This document shows, in pieces, positions 51,779 through 61,000 of a stretch of 63,663 nt of DNA. The stretch comes from a virus. The first letter of the stretch is position 1. The number at the start of each line of letters is the position of its first letter. The translations under genes were made by a program, and so were the position numbers. The stretch covers positions 1-63,663 of IMG/VR virus record IMGVR_UViG_3300021354_000008. One strand, given 5' to 3'. The notes under the pieces were generated by a model, which worked only from the letters and a program-made list of their open reading frames with translations, did no database searches and was not told the origin of the DNA.

Positions 51779-53425
51779 ATGAACGTTACATGTTCTGGAT
51801 CTCCCTGTCCAATAATTCTTGACTCCAAGTGTGTCTTCTATGAAGGGCCCAATCTTATATGTACTGGTATTAATACCAATGATAATATACAAACTGCTTT
51901 ACAAAAGCTAGAAGTAGCTATTTGTGCAGGTGGTGGTGGTGGCACTGGTACGTCTGGTACTAGTGGCGTTTCAGGAGCTACTGGTACATCAGGAACTTCT
52001 GGTTCTACTGGTTTATCTGGTAGTGCTGGTACATCTGGAGCTAATGGAACAAGTGGAGCTAATGGAACATCTGGAGCAAATGGTACGTCAGGTGCTAATG
52101 GCACATCTGGTGCAAGTGGATCTTCTGGAACTAGTGGTTCAACTGGTATATCTGGAACAGCTGGTACTTCTGGTATTAGTGGCACTTCAGGTACAGATGG
52201 ATCTAATGGTTTAAGTGGAGATAGATATGCAACAAATTCAACTGATAGTATAAACTTATCAACTCTAGTTCCAAGCACTAATCAAACTATAAATGTTGGA
52301 ACAGGTTTAGCATATACAACAGGACAACCTGTAATAGCTGCTCATAGTGTAACTGATTACTTTGAAGGTCTTGTAGATAGCTATGCTGGTGAAAGTGGAA
52401 TATTAGTAATTAATGTTTCTGCTGTAACTGGTTCAGGAACATTTACTACATGGGAAGTTAACCTTGCTGGTGCTGGTGCTGATGGTTCCTCTGGAACATC
52501 TGGTGCTAATGGCACTTCAGGAGTTAATGGAACATCTGGCATAAGTGGTACAGCTGGTATTAGTGGTACTGCTGGTACATCTGGTTCAAATGGTATATCT
52601 GGAACTGCAGGCACTTCTGGTGACAGTGGTTCATCAGGAACTTCAGGACAAACAGGAAGTTCTGGAACATCTGGTTCTTCAGGCAACAATGGAACTTCAG
52701 GTATAAGTGGTACTGCTGGAACTTCAGGTTCTGCAGGTACATCAGGTGAAACTGGTTCATCAGGTACATCTGGAGCTGCTGGTATAAATGGTACAGCAGG
52801 TACATCTGGAGCTAATGGAACATCTGGAACATCAGGTGCAGCAGGAGCTACAGGTACTTCAGGTACAAGTGGTAACAATGGTACATCTGGTACAGCTGGA
52901 GCTAATGGTTCTTCAGGTACTTCAGGATCAGGAACAGCTGGTACATCTGGTAGTTCAGGTACTGGTGGAAATGGAACAGCTGGTACTTCAGGAAATACAG
53001 GAACTGCAGGTACTTCTGGTTCTTCTGGTACATCAAGTACACCTACAGGAGTTTCTTATAATTATAGATTTGTTGTAGCAACTTCTGGTGGTTCAATATC
53101 TAGCATTACATCAGCAACTGCTCCAAGTGGTGCCAACTTAATTGGTGCATCAGGTTGGACATTTGCAGTGGCTGGAGCAAATGTTAATGTAACACATCCT
53201 TTAGGAAATACAATCATTGGTGCATTTAGTTTAGGTTTAAATACAACTAACCAAGCTATGAGAGCATTCACTGGTGTAGCTACAAGTACTTATTCATTGA
53301 TGTCAAATGCATCATTTACAATAGCAAGTTTTTATAGCTTAACAGCAGCTAATGCTGGATTTAATGGTGCAGCTTCTGATCCAAATGCTTTGACTATAAC
53401 TTTCCAATCAACTGTTTATAACTAA
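51779..53425 (+). CDS. Collagen-like fibre protein 1, 548 aa
   Basis: Residues 1-52 form the anchor module also seen in the 17202 gene ([19 protein letters not shown], then a short helix). Gly-X-Y repeats follow in two tracts (residues about 55-147 and 235-420). Signature triplets are ANG, ISG and TAG. Between them is a 90-residue domain ([40 protein letters not shown]) shared with other fibres. The C-terminal ~120 residues are a globular beta domain ([15 protein letters not shown] to TFQSTVYN), the likely tip. No proline is seen in the repeats. It is probably a trimeric surface fibre. Confidence 0.8.
   Translation: MNVTCSGSPCPIILDSKCVFYEGPNLICTGINTNDNIQTALQKLEVAICAGGGGGTGTSGTSGVSGATGTSGTSGSTGLSGSAGTSGANGTSGANGTSGANGTSGANGTSGASGSSGTSGSTGISGTAGTSGISGTSGTDGSNGLSGDRYATNSTDSINLSTLVPSTNQTINVGTGLAYTTGQPVIAAHSVTDYFEGLVDSYAGESGILVINVSAVTGSGTFTTWEVNLAGAGADGSSGTSGANGTSGVNGTSGISGTAGISGTAGTSGSNGISGTAGTSGDSGSSGTSGQTGSSGTSGSSGNNGTSGISGTAGTSGSAGTSGETGSSGTSGAAGINGTAGTSGANGTSGTSGAAGATGTSGTSGNNGTSGTAGANGSSGTSGSGTAGTSGSSGTGGNGTAGTSGNTGTAGTSGSSGTSSTPTGVSYNYRFVVATSGGSISSITSATAPSGANLIGASGWTFAVAGANVNVTHPLGNTIIGAFSLGLNTTNQAMRAFTGVATSTYSLMSNASFTIASFYSLTAANAGFNGAASDPNALTITFQSTVYN
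51940..53040 (+). repeat. Gly-X-Y coding repeats of fibre 1
   Basis: Nine-base units (GGN-NNN-NNN) encode GTSG-type repeats, broken by one globular domain at about 52220-52480. Codons vary between units. Confidence 0.8.
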
Positions 53426-53433
53426 TCAATAAC

Positions 53434-55371
53434 ATGGCATCATTAATACTCCCTCCTAAAAATATAGCAGTTTCAGTAAATCCAGGATCTGTTGTTCCTG
53501 CATCTTACTATTCTAATCCTCTATCTGTTTGGAATGGGTATCCTACTAGCTATCATGTAACATTAACAGTTACTCCACAAACAAACTCATCTGAAGATAC
53601 TACACCTGAACAATATCAATGGGATGGTAATGATATTACAGTGGGTATGTGGCTTGGTCAAAACAATGGAGCAACATATGAAATTGTAACTATAAGTTCA
53701 CAAACTTCTACAGAATTAGTTGGTATAATTCAAGATGTAGATTTATATGTGCTTTTGAATGACAATAACCAATCTGGTGCTAATCAACCATTAGAAGAAC
53801 AAGAAAGTTTAGTATTTGAAATTGGTGAAGATGGTCTTCCAATTATTACACCAACAGCTCTTATTGTTGGTACAATTGGTACAGCTGCACAATGGTTAAA
53901 TGATTTACACGATAGATTTAGATATAGAAATTACTTAACTGATTTCTTTACTTTGAATCCTAATGATGATACATACACTGGATTTGCTGTTGGAGATTTA
54001 GTATCTCTTAACTCAAGTGGAGTGTGGGTAAAGGTAACAGGATCAACCAGTAGTGACATCACAAGCATAGTGGGTGCTGTAACATCTGTTAACACTCCTA
54101 ATGATGGTAACTTAAGAGTGAGACCTTTTGGAAGAGTTGTATTTAATAATATTGATTTAACAGGCATAGGAAATGTTGGAGATACCATCTACTTAGATAC
54201 TGATGGTACATTAACTGCATCTCAACCAACTCCTCCTTATTATGCTGTATATATAAAATTATCTAACAGTGCTGCCATGGTTTTACCAAAGGTGGCAACT
54301 GGTGGTGCAGGTGGTGGAACAGGAACATCAGGTACATCTGGTGAGTCTGGATCATCTGGCACTTCAGGAATAGATGGTACATCTGGTACAGATGGTACTA
54401 ATGGTTCATCAGGAACAAGTGGAGAATCAGGAACAAGTGGAACAGATGGTTCTAGTGGTACATCAGGTGAGAGTGGGTCTTCTGGTACATCAGGAGAAAC
54501 TGGTACATCAGGAACTTCAGGAGATTCTGGTACTTCAGGTACAAGTGGAACAAGTGGAGAGTCTGGTACATCTGGTATTGATGGTACAAGTGGTTCTGCT
54601 GGTACATCTGGTGAAAGTGGTACCTCTGGTACTTCTGGTGCAACACCATTACTTTGTACACCATTTTTAGCAGGAGATTATTATTTTCAAGCAGTAGGTA
54701 CAACTTATAATGGACTTTCATACGCAGGTATGTCATGGGGTGCTGGGCAAACATTAAGTGTATATGCACCTGATGATATTATACAATATATGTTAATAAC
54801 TTCTTATGATGCTACAACAGGTAGTTTAGTTGCAGTTATTACATATTCTCAAAATCCTGGTTATAAAACACAGGCAGGAGTTACTCTTTGTCTTGTAGGA
54901 ACAAAAGGTACAGATGGTACATCTGGTACTTCTGGTACAAGTGGTGAGTCTGGTACATCTGGTGAAACTGGAACTTCAGGAACATCAGGAACATCAGGTG
55001 AAAGTGGAACAAGTGGCACCTCAGGAATAGATGGTACAAGTGGTACAGCTGGCACTACAGGAACAGATGGTTCAAGTGGTACTTCTGCACCATTAAATTT
55101 TGGTACAAGTGGTTCTGATATAATATTACCTTTACTAGCTTCATACTATTACTATGTAACACAATCTGATTGTATAGATGGTAATTGTTCATCAAATATT
55201 AATACAGCAATTGCTTTTTCTTCTGTACCTTTAAAGGTAGGTTGGTTCTATAAAATAGGAATAAACTCTTATGTTTGGAGAATTGATTCTATAGTATCAG
55301 AACAAGCGTATGACATAGACTTATCTGCTGAGACTGGTTATGAGAGTTGTATAAGTGCTTGTCAATTTTAA
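53434..55371 (+). CDS. Collagen-like fibre protein 2, 645 aa
   Basis: This one has a large N-terminal domain (residues 1-285: [55 protein letters not shown]), different from the other fibres, perhaps the virion attachment part. Gly-X-Y repeats follow in two tracts (residues about 290-404 and 490-552), with ESG and TSG as signature triplets. A globular domain between them ([17 protein letters not shown] to VTLCLVGT) and a C-terminal domain ([20 protein letters not shown], ending CISACQF) complete it. It starts 8 bases after fibre 1 and must be co-transcribed. Confidence 0.8.
   Translation: MASLILPPKNIAVSVNPGSVVPASYYSNPLSVWNGYPTSYHVTLTVTPQTNSSEDTTPEQYQWDGNDITVGMWLGQNNGATYEIVTISSQTSTELVGIIQDVDLYVLLNDNNQSGANQPLEEQESLVFEIGEDGLPIITPTALIVGTIGTAAQWLNDLHDRFRYRNYLTDFFTLNPNDDTYTGFAVGDLVSLNSSGVWVKVTGSTSSDITSIVGAVTSVNTPNDGNLRVRPFGRVVFNNIDLTGIGNVGDTIYLDTDGTLTASQPTPPYYAVYIKLSNSAAMVLPKVATGGAGGGTGTSGTSGESGSSGTSGIDGTSGTDGTNGSSGTSGESGTSGTDGSSGTSGESGSSGTSGETGTSGTSGDSGTSGTSGTSGESGTSGIDGTSGSAGTSGESGTSGTSGATPLLCTPFLAGDYYFQAVGTTYNGLSYAGMSWGAGQTLSVYAPDDIIQYMLITSYDATTGSLVAVITYSQNPGYKTQAGVTLCLVGTKGTDGTSGTSGTSGESGTSGETGTSGTSGTSGESGTSGTSGIDGTSGTAGTTGTDGSSGTSAPLNFGTSGSDIILPLLASYYYYVTQSDCIDGNCSSNINTAIAFSSVPLKVGWFYKIGINSYVWRIDSIVSEQAYDIDLSAETGYESCISACQF
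54300..55090 (+). repeat. Gly-X-Y coding repeats of fibre 2
   Basis: Two tracts (about 54300-54645 and 54905-55090) encoding GESGTSG-type repeats around a globular domain. Confidence 0.8.
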
Positions 55372-55409
55372 CAGTTTAACCTTAATAAAAATAAAAAAAT
55401 AATTTAATT

Positions 55410-58070
55410 ATGTCGTATCAAAACATCTCGATTACCACCCAGCCAGAGTTATCGTTTATAACTGGAGAATTCATCCAAGTTATACATGATATCAACAATT
55501 ATATCTTTGGACAGGTAGTAACATATGACCCTATAACTGGGGCATTAACATTCACTCCTGTAAAATTTGTTGGTACAGGAGATTTTACATCATGGACAAT
55601 AGTAGTTTCAGGATCTCCAGGTGCTGATGGCACAAGTGGAACGTCTGGTTCTGCTGGTACATCAGGTTCTGCTGGTACTAATGGCTCTAGTGGAACTGAT
55701 GGCTCAAGTGGCACAGCTGGAACTAGTGGTTCTAGTGGTACGTCTGGAACTAATGGTACTTCAGGAACAACTGGTACTGATGGTAGTTCTGGTACAACAG
55801 GAACAAGTGGTACATCTGGTACTGTAGGTACAAGTGGTACTTCTGGCTCTTCTGGAACATCAGCTACTGATGGTTCTAGTGGTACTTCAGGCACTGATGG
55901 TTCAAGTGGAACTGATGGTTCTTCTGGATCATCTGGAACAAGTGGAACTGATGGGTCTAGTGGTACGAGTGGCACAGATGGATCATCTGGTTCAAGTGGT
56001 ACTGATGGCTCTAGTGGTACATCAGGAACTAATGGAACTGATGGATCTTCTGGTACAGATGGTTCTTCTGGTACTGATGGCTCCTCTGGAACAAATGGTA
56101 GCTCAGGAACTGATGGATCTTCTGGATCTAGTGGAACTGATGGGTCAAGTGGAACTTCTGGTTCTTCAGGTACAGTGGGTACAGCTGGTACATCAGGTTC
56201 AAGTGGAACAAGTGGTACTAATGGATCTAGTGGAACAAGTGCAACAAGTGGGTCAAGTGGAACTTCAGGTACTGATGGTAGCTCAGGTTCTAGTGGCACA
56301 GATGGATCTTCTGGAACAGATGGATCTAGTGGAACTGATGGAAGTTCTGGCACAAGTGGTACAGATGGCTCCTCTGGTACAAGCGGTACAGATGGATCTT
56401 CAGGTACAAGTGGCACAGATGGCTCTAGTGGAACTAGTGGAACTGATGGTTCCAGTGGAACTAGTGGAACAAATGGCACAGCTGGTACTTCAGGATCTAG
56501 TGGTACTGTAGGTACATCAGGTACAAGTGGTACAGCAGGTACAAGTGCAACAGATGGTTCTTCTGGAACAAGTGGAACTACTGGAACTGATGGTTCATCA
56601 GGTACTAGTGGAACAGATGGTTCAAGTGGAACAAGTGGGTCAAGTGGTACAGATGGGTCAAGTGGAACTGATGGATCTAGTGGAACTGCAGGTTCTTCAG
56701 GTCTTTCTGGAGATAGATATGCTACGACATCTTCTACACTTGTTGATTTAGGAAATATACTTGTAGGAGATTTAGTATCAATAACAATAGGAACTGGTCT
56801 TGCTTACACAATAGCACAAAATGCAGTTGTATCTAATAGCATAACAGAATATTTTGAAGGTTTAGTTGTTTCATATGATAGTGGAACTGGTGCAATGGTT
56901 TTAAGCGTTACAAACATTGTTGGTAATAATGCTTACACTTCTTGGTTAGTAAACCTTGAAGGTGCAGCTGGTGGTGATGGTTCTTCAGGTACAAGTGGTT
57001 CTAGTGGAACAAGTGGTACAGCTGGAACTAGTGGTTCATCAGGTTCTGATGGTTCTTCTGGCACAAGTGGTACTGATGGTTCAAATGGTACATCTGGTAC
57101 AAGTGGTACAAGTGCTACTTCTGGTTCTAGTGGTACAGATGGTTCTAGTGGAACTTCTGCTACTTCAGGTAGTTCAGGAACAACAGGTACAGATGGTTCA
57201 AGTGGAACATCTGGTACAGATGGCTCTTCAGGTACTTCAGGTACTGATGGCTCAAGTGGAACTTCTGGAACTTCTGGAACAGCAGGTACAAGTGGAAGCA
57301 CAGGCACAAGTGGAACTACAGGAACAAGTGGAACTACAGGTACTTCAGGATCAAGTGGTACAAGTGCAAGTAGTGGAAGCTCTGGAACTAGTGGTTCTAG
57401 TGGAACAACAGGAACAAGTGGTACAGATGGCAGCAGTGGTACAAGTGGCACTGATGGTAGTTCAGGTACAGATGGTTCAAATGGTTCAAGTGGAACTAGT
57501 GGAACAGATGGATCAAATGGTAGCAGTGGTACAGATGGTAGCTCAGGAACAAGTGGTTCTAGTGGTACTGATGGATCAAGTGGTACTGATGGGTCTTCAG
57601 GAACTAGTGGTACAACAGGTACTTCTGGAACAACTGGAACATCAGGAACTTCAGGTTCTAGTGGTACTAGTGCAAGTTCAGGATCAAGTGGTACTACAGG
57701 AACATCTGGAACTGATGGATCTAGTGGAACATCTGGAACTGATGGAAGCTCTGGAACAAGTGGAACTGCAGGTACAAGTGGAACTAGTGGGTCTTCTGGT
57801 ACATCAGGTACTGATGGAAGTTCAGGCACCTCTGGTACTGATGGAAGCTCTGGAACTTCTGGTACAAGTGGAAGCTCTGGTACTACAGGAACATCTGGTA
57901 CAAGTGGTTCTTCAGGAACATCAGGTGAGTCTGGAACAGCTGGAACAGCTGGAACAACAGGTACATCTGGTACTGCAGGAACTACAGGTACAAGTGCAAC
58001 AAGTGGATTTACACCTATGTTTGTTGGAACAAGTGGAAATTCAATTGTATTGCCTTTATCTGGTATTTAA
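55410..58070 (+). CDS. Collagen-like fibre protein 3, 886 aa
   Basis: The N-terminal ~70 residues (MSYQNISITTQPELSF, QVIHDINNYIFGQVVTYD, DFTSWTIVVSGSPGADG) resemble the start of the next gene and are related to the internal fibre domain. Two long Gly-X-Y tracts (residues about 70-432 and 520-868) have TDG and SSG as signature triplets and are strongly acidic with no Lys or Arg. The middle domain (residues 432-515: [40 protein letters not shown]) is shared with fibre 1. The end is short (FVGTSGNSIVLPLSGI), so the tip is small or comes from another chain. Confidence 0.82.
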   Translation: MSYQNISITTQPELSFITGEFIQVIHDINNYIFGQVVTYDPITGALTFTPVKFVGTGDFTSWTIVVSGSPGADGTSGTSGSAGTSGSAGTNGSSGTDGSSGTAGTSGSSGTSGTNGTSGTTGTDGSSGTTGTSGTSGTVGTSGTSGSSGTSATDGSSGTSGTDGSSGTDGSSGSSGTSGTDGSSGTSGTDGSSGSSGTDGSSGTSGTNGTDGSSGTDGSSGTDGSSGTNGSSGTDGSSGSSGTDGSSGTSGSSGTVGTAGTSGSSGTSGTNGSSGTSATSGSSGTSGTDGSSGSSGTDGSSGTDGSSGTDGSSGTSGTDGSSGTSGTDGSSGTSGTDGSSGTSGTDGSSGTSGTNGTAGTSGSSGTVGTSGTSGTAGTSATDGSSGTSGTTGTDGSSGTSGTDGSSGTSGSSGTDGSSGTDGSSGTAGSSGLSGDRYATTSSTLVDLGNILVGDLVSITIGTGLAYTIAQNAVVSNSITEYFEGLVVSYDSGTGAMVLSVTNIVGNNAYTSWLVNLEGAAGGDGSSGTSGSSGTSGTAGTSGSSGSDGSSGTSGTDGSNGTSGTSGTSATSGSSGTDGSSGTSATSGSSGTTGTDGSSGTSGTDGSSGTSGTDGSSGTSGTSGTAGTSGSTGTSGTTGTSGTTGTSGSSGTSASSGSSGTSGSSGTTGTSGTDGSSGTSGTDGSSGTDGSNGSSGTSGTDGSNGSSGTDGSSGTSGSSGTDGSSGTDGSSGTSGTTGTSGTTGTSGTSGSSGTSASSGSSGTTGTSGTDGSSGTSGTDGSSGTSGTAGTSGTSGSSGTSGTDGSSGTSGTDGSSGTSGTSGSSGTTGTSGTSGSSGTSGESGTAGTAGTTGTSGTAGTTGTSATSGFTPMFVGTSGNSIVLPLSGI
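55615..58010 (+). repeat. Gly-X-Y coding repeats of fibre 3
   Basis: Two tracts, about 55615-56705 and 56965-58010, made of GTDGSSG-type units with mixed synonymous codons. Confidence 0.82.
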
Positions 58071-58093
58071 AATAATAAAAATTAAAAACAAAT

Positions 58094-61000
58094 ATGTCAT
58101 ACTCTAATATAACCATTACTGTTAATAAAGACTTAGCTTTTGAACCCTTTGATTTTATTCAGCTAAGTCATGATGCTGATAATTACATTATTGGTAAAGT
58201 GGTGACATATGACTTTAATACAGGTTTGTTAGTCTTCACCCCCTTAACTTTTAAGGGGAGTGGAGATTATTCAACTTGGGATGTTGCCTTAAGTGGTATG
58301 CCTGGTGTTGAAGGAACATCAGGAACTAGTGGAACTGCTGGATCTAGTGGTTCATCAGGAACTGCAGGTACTAGTGCTACATCAGGTACTAGTGGATCTA
58401 GTGGAACTAGTGGATCTAGTGGAACTAGTGGCTCTAGTGGTTCAAGTGGAACAGATGGCTCTTCAGGAACAAGTGGAACTTCTGCATCAAGTGGTTCTAG
58501 TGGTACAACAGGAACTGATGGTTCTAGTGGTACAAGTGGATCTTCTGGAAGTTCTGGTACAGATGGAAGTTCAGGTACTGATGGATCTAGTGGGACAAGT
58601 GGTACATCAGGTACAAATGGTTCTTCTGGAACAAATGGTAGTAGTGGCACAAGTGCAACTAGTGGTACTAGTGCAACTTCAGGAACTAATGGTAGTAATG
58701 GCACCTCAGCAACAAGTGGTACCAATGGAACTGATGGATCAAGTGGAACTAATGGCTCAAGTGGTACGTCAGGAACAGATGGATCTAATGGTACATCTGG
58801 TAGCTCTGGTAGTTCAGGAACCAATGGCACAGCAGGAACTAGTGGTTCATCAGCTACAGCTGGAACTTCTGGCTCTAGTGGTTCATCTGGAACAACTGGT
58901 ACAAGTGGTACTAATGGAACATCAGGAACTAATGGAACAAGTGGTTCTTCTGGTTCATCTGGTTCCTCAGGAACAAGTGGATCAAGTGGAACAGCTGGAA
59001 CAAGTGCAACTAGTGGTACAAATGGAACACATGGTAGCTCAGGTTCATCTGGTACAGCTGGTACATCTGGATCAAGTGGTTCATCAGGTACATCAGGAAG
59101 TTCTGGTACAAGTGGAACCAATGGAACAAGTGGTACTAATGGTACAAATGGTTCTAGTGGTACATCAGCAACATCTGGCTCCTCTGGTACAACTGGTACT
59201 TCAGGGTCTAGTGGCTCTTCAGCAAGTTCAGGTTCTTCTGGAACAGCAGGTACCAATGGTACTAATGGTTCATCAGGAACTTCTGGAACTAATGGTACAA
59301 ATGGATCTTCTGGAACTACAGGAACATCTGGTACGAATGGTACCAATGGATCTAGTGGTACAACAGGAACCAATGGATCTAGTGGAACTTCAGGAACTAA
59401 TGGTACTGCAGGTTCATCAGGTACATCAGCGTCTTCTGGTTCATCAGGGACAAGTGGCTCGTCAGGAACTACTGGTACTTCTGGTACAAATGGAACAGCA
59501 GGTACATCAGGTTCAGCTGGTACCTCAGCTTCATCAGGATCAAGTGGTACTACAGGTACTAATGGATCTAGTGGAACTAGTGGAACTAATGGTACAAATG
59601 GTTCGTCAGGAACAAGTGGAACTAATGGAACCAATGGTTCATCAGGTACTACAGGAACAAATGGTTCTTCTGGAACTTCAGGAACCAATGGTACAAATGG
59701 TTCTTCAGGTACTAGTGGTACAAATGGTACTAATGGTTCTAGTGGAACATCAGGAACAAATGGTACATCAGGGTCTTCTGCAACTGCAGGTACTTCTGGA
59801 TCATCAGGATCTAGTGGTTCATCAGGTACAACAGGTACCTCTGGAACTAATGGTACTAGTGGCTCTTCAGCAACTGCAGGTACATCAGGTAGTTCTGCTA
59901 CAGCTGGAGCATCAGGAAACTTTGGTGGGGATACTTTATTATATACAATAGGAAACTATAGCTCAGCAGCAGGTGACCCAACCGCAGGAAAAATCAATTT
60001 GAATGCAGCAACTTTAGCCTTAACTACTCAATTATACATTAGTGTAACGGATGCTCAATCAGCGTCAGTAGGAAGTTGGTTAGCTGCATTAGGTACAAGT
60101 ACAAATGGTATCAAGGGTAGTATTAGAATTAGCCAAAACTATTCTTCTAATAACTATGCTGACTACCAAATCACTTCGTCAACAAACAATACTACTTATT
60201 ATACAGTAGTGGTATCAAATGTTGTAGTGAATGGAACTTTACCTTCTACAACTTCAACTACAATCTCTTTTGCAAGAGCAGGTAACGCAGGTTCAAGTGG
60301 AACATCAGGTACTTCAGGTACAAATGGTACAAGTGGAACCAGTGCATCTAGTGGTTCTAGTGGAACAACTGGTACAAGTGGAACAACTGGTACAAGTGGA
60401 ACTAATGGTTCAAGTGGAACCAGTGGAACTAATGGTACGAATGGTTCATCAGGAACTTCAGCAACCGCAGGTACTTCAGGTTCATCAGCAACTTCTGGAG
60501 CATCAGGAAACTTTGGTGGAGACACATTGTTATACACAATAGGTAGTTATAGTGCAGCAGCAGGTGATCCAACAGCAGGTAAAATTAACTTGAATGGTGC
60601 TACATTAGCTGCGACAACTCAATTATATATCAGTGTTACAGATGCACAATCTGCATCAGTGGGAACATGGTTAGCTGCTTTAGGAGCAAGTACAAATGGT
60701 GTTAAAGGTAGTATTAGATTAAGTCAAAACTATTCTTCTAACAACTATGCAGATTTTACAATAACTTCGTCAACAAACAATACCACTTATTATACAGTGG
60801 TTGTTTCAAACGTTGTTGTAAATGGTACATTGCCAGCAGCAACATCAAGCACCTTATCATTTGCTAGAGCAGGTAATGCTGGATCAAGTGGTACTTCTGG
60901 AACAAGTGGTACAAATGGTACAGCTGGAACATCTGGTTCATCTGGAACTAGTGGATCGTCTGGTACATCAGCTACAGCAGGTACTAATGGAACAGCAGGT

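Noticed and set aside
55499-56479. Long minus-strand frames rich in VPLVPEVP (also 56933-57829, 58267-59688, 60790-62328)
   Set aside because: They are the reverse complement of Gly-X-Y codons (GGT/ACA/TCA read backwards give Pro, Val and Leu). They have no unique domains or leaders, and start and stop only where the plus-strand repeats do.
56956-59951. Plus-strand frames rich in V, L, Q and M (56956-58107 and 58293-59951)
   Set aside because: These are out-of-frame readings of the same repeats; the real frames have globular ends and shared domains.
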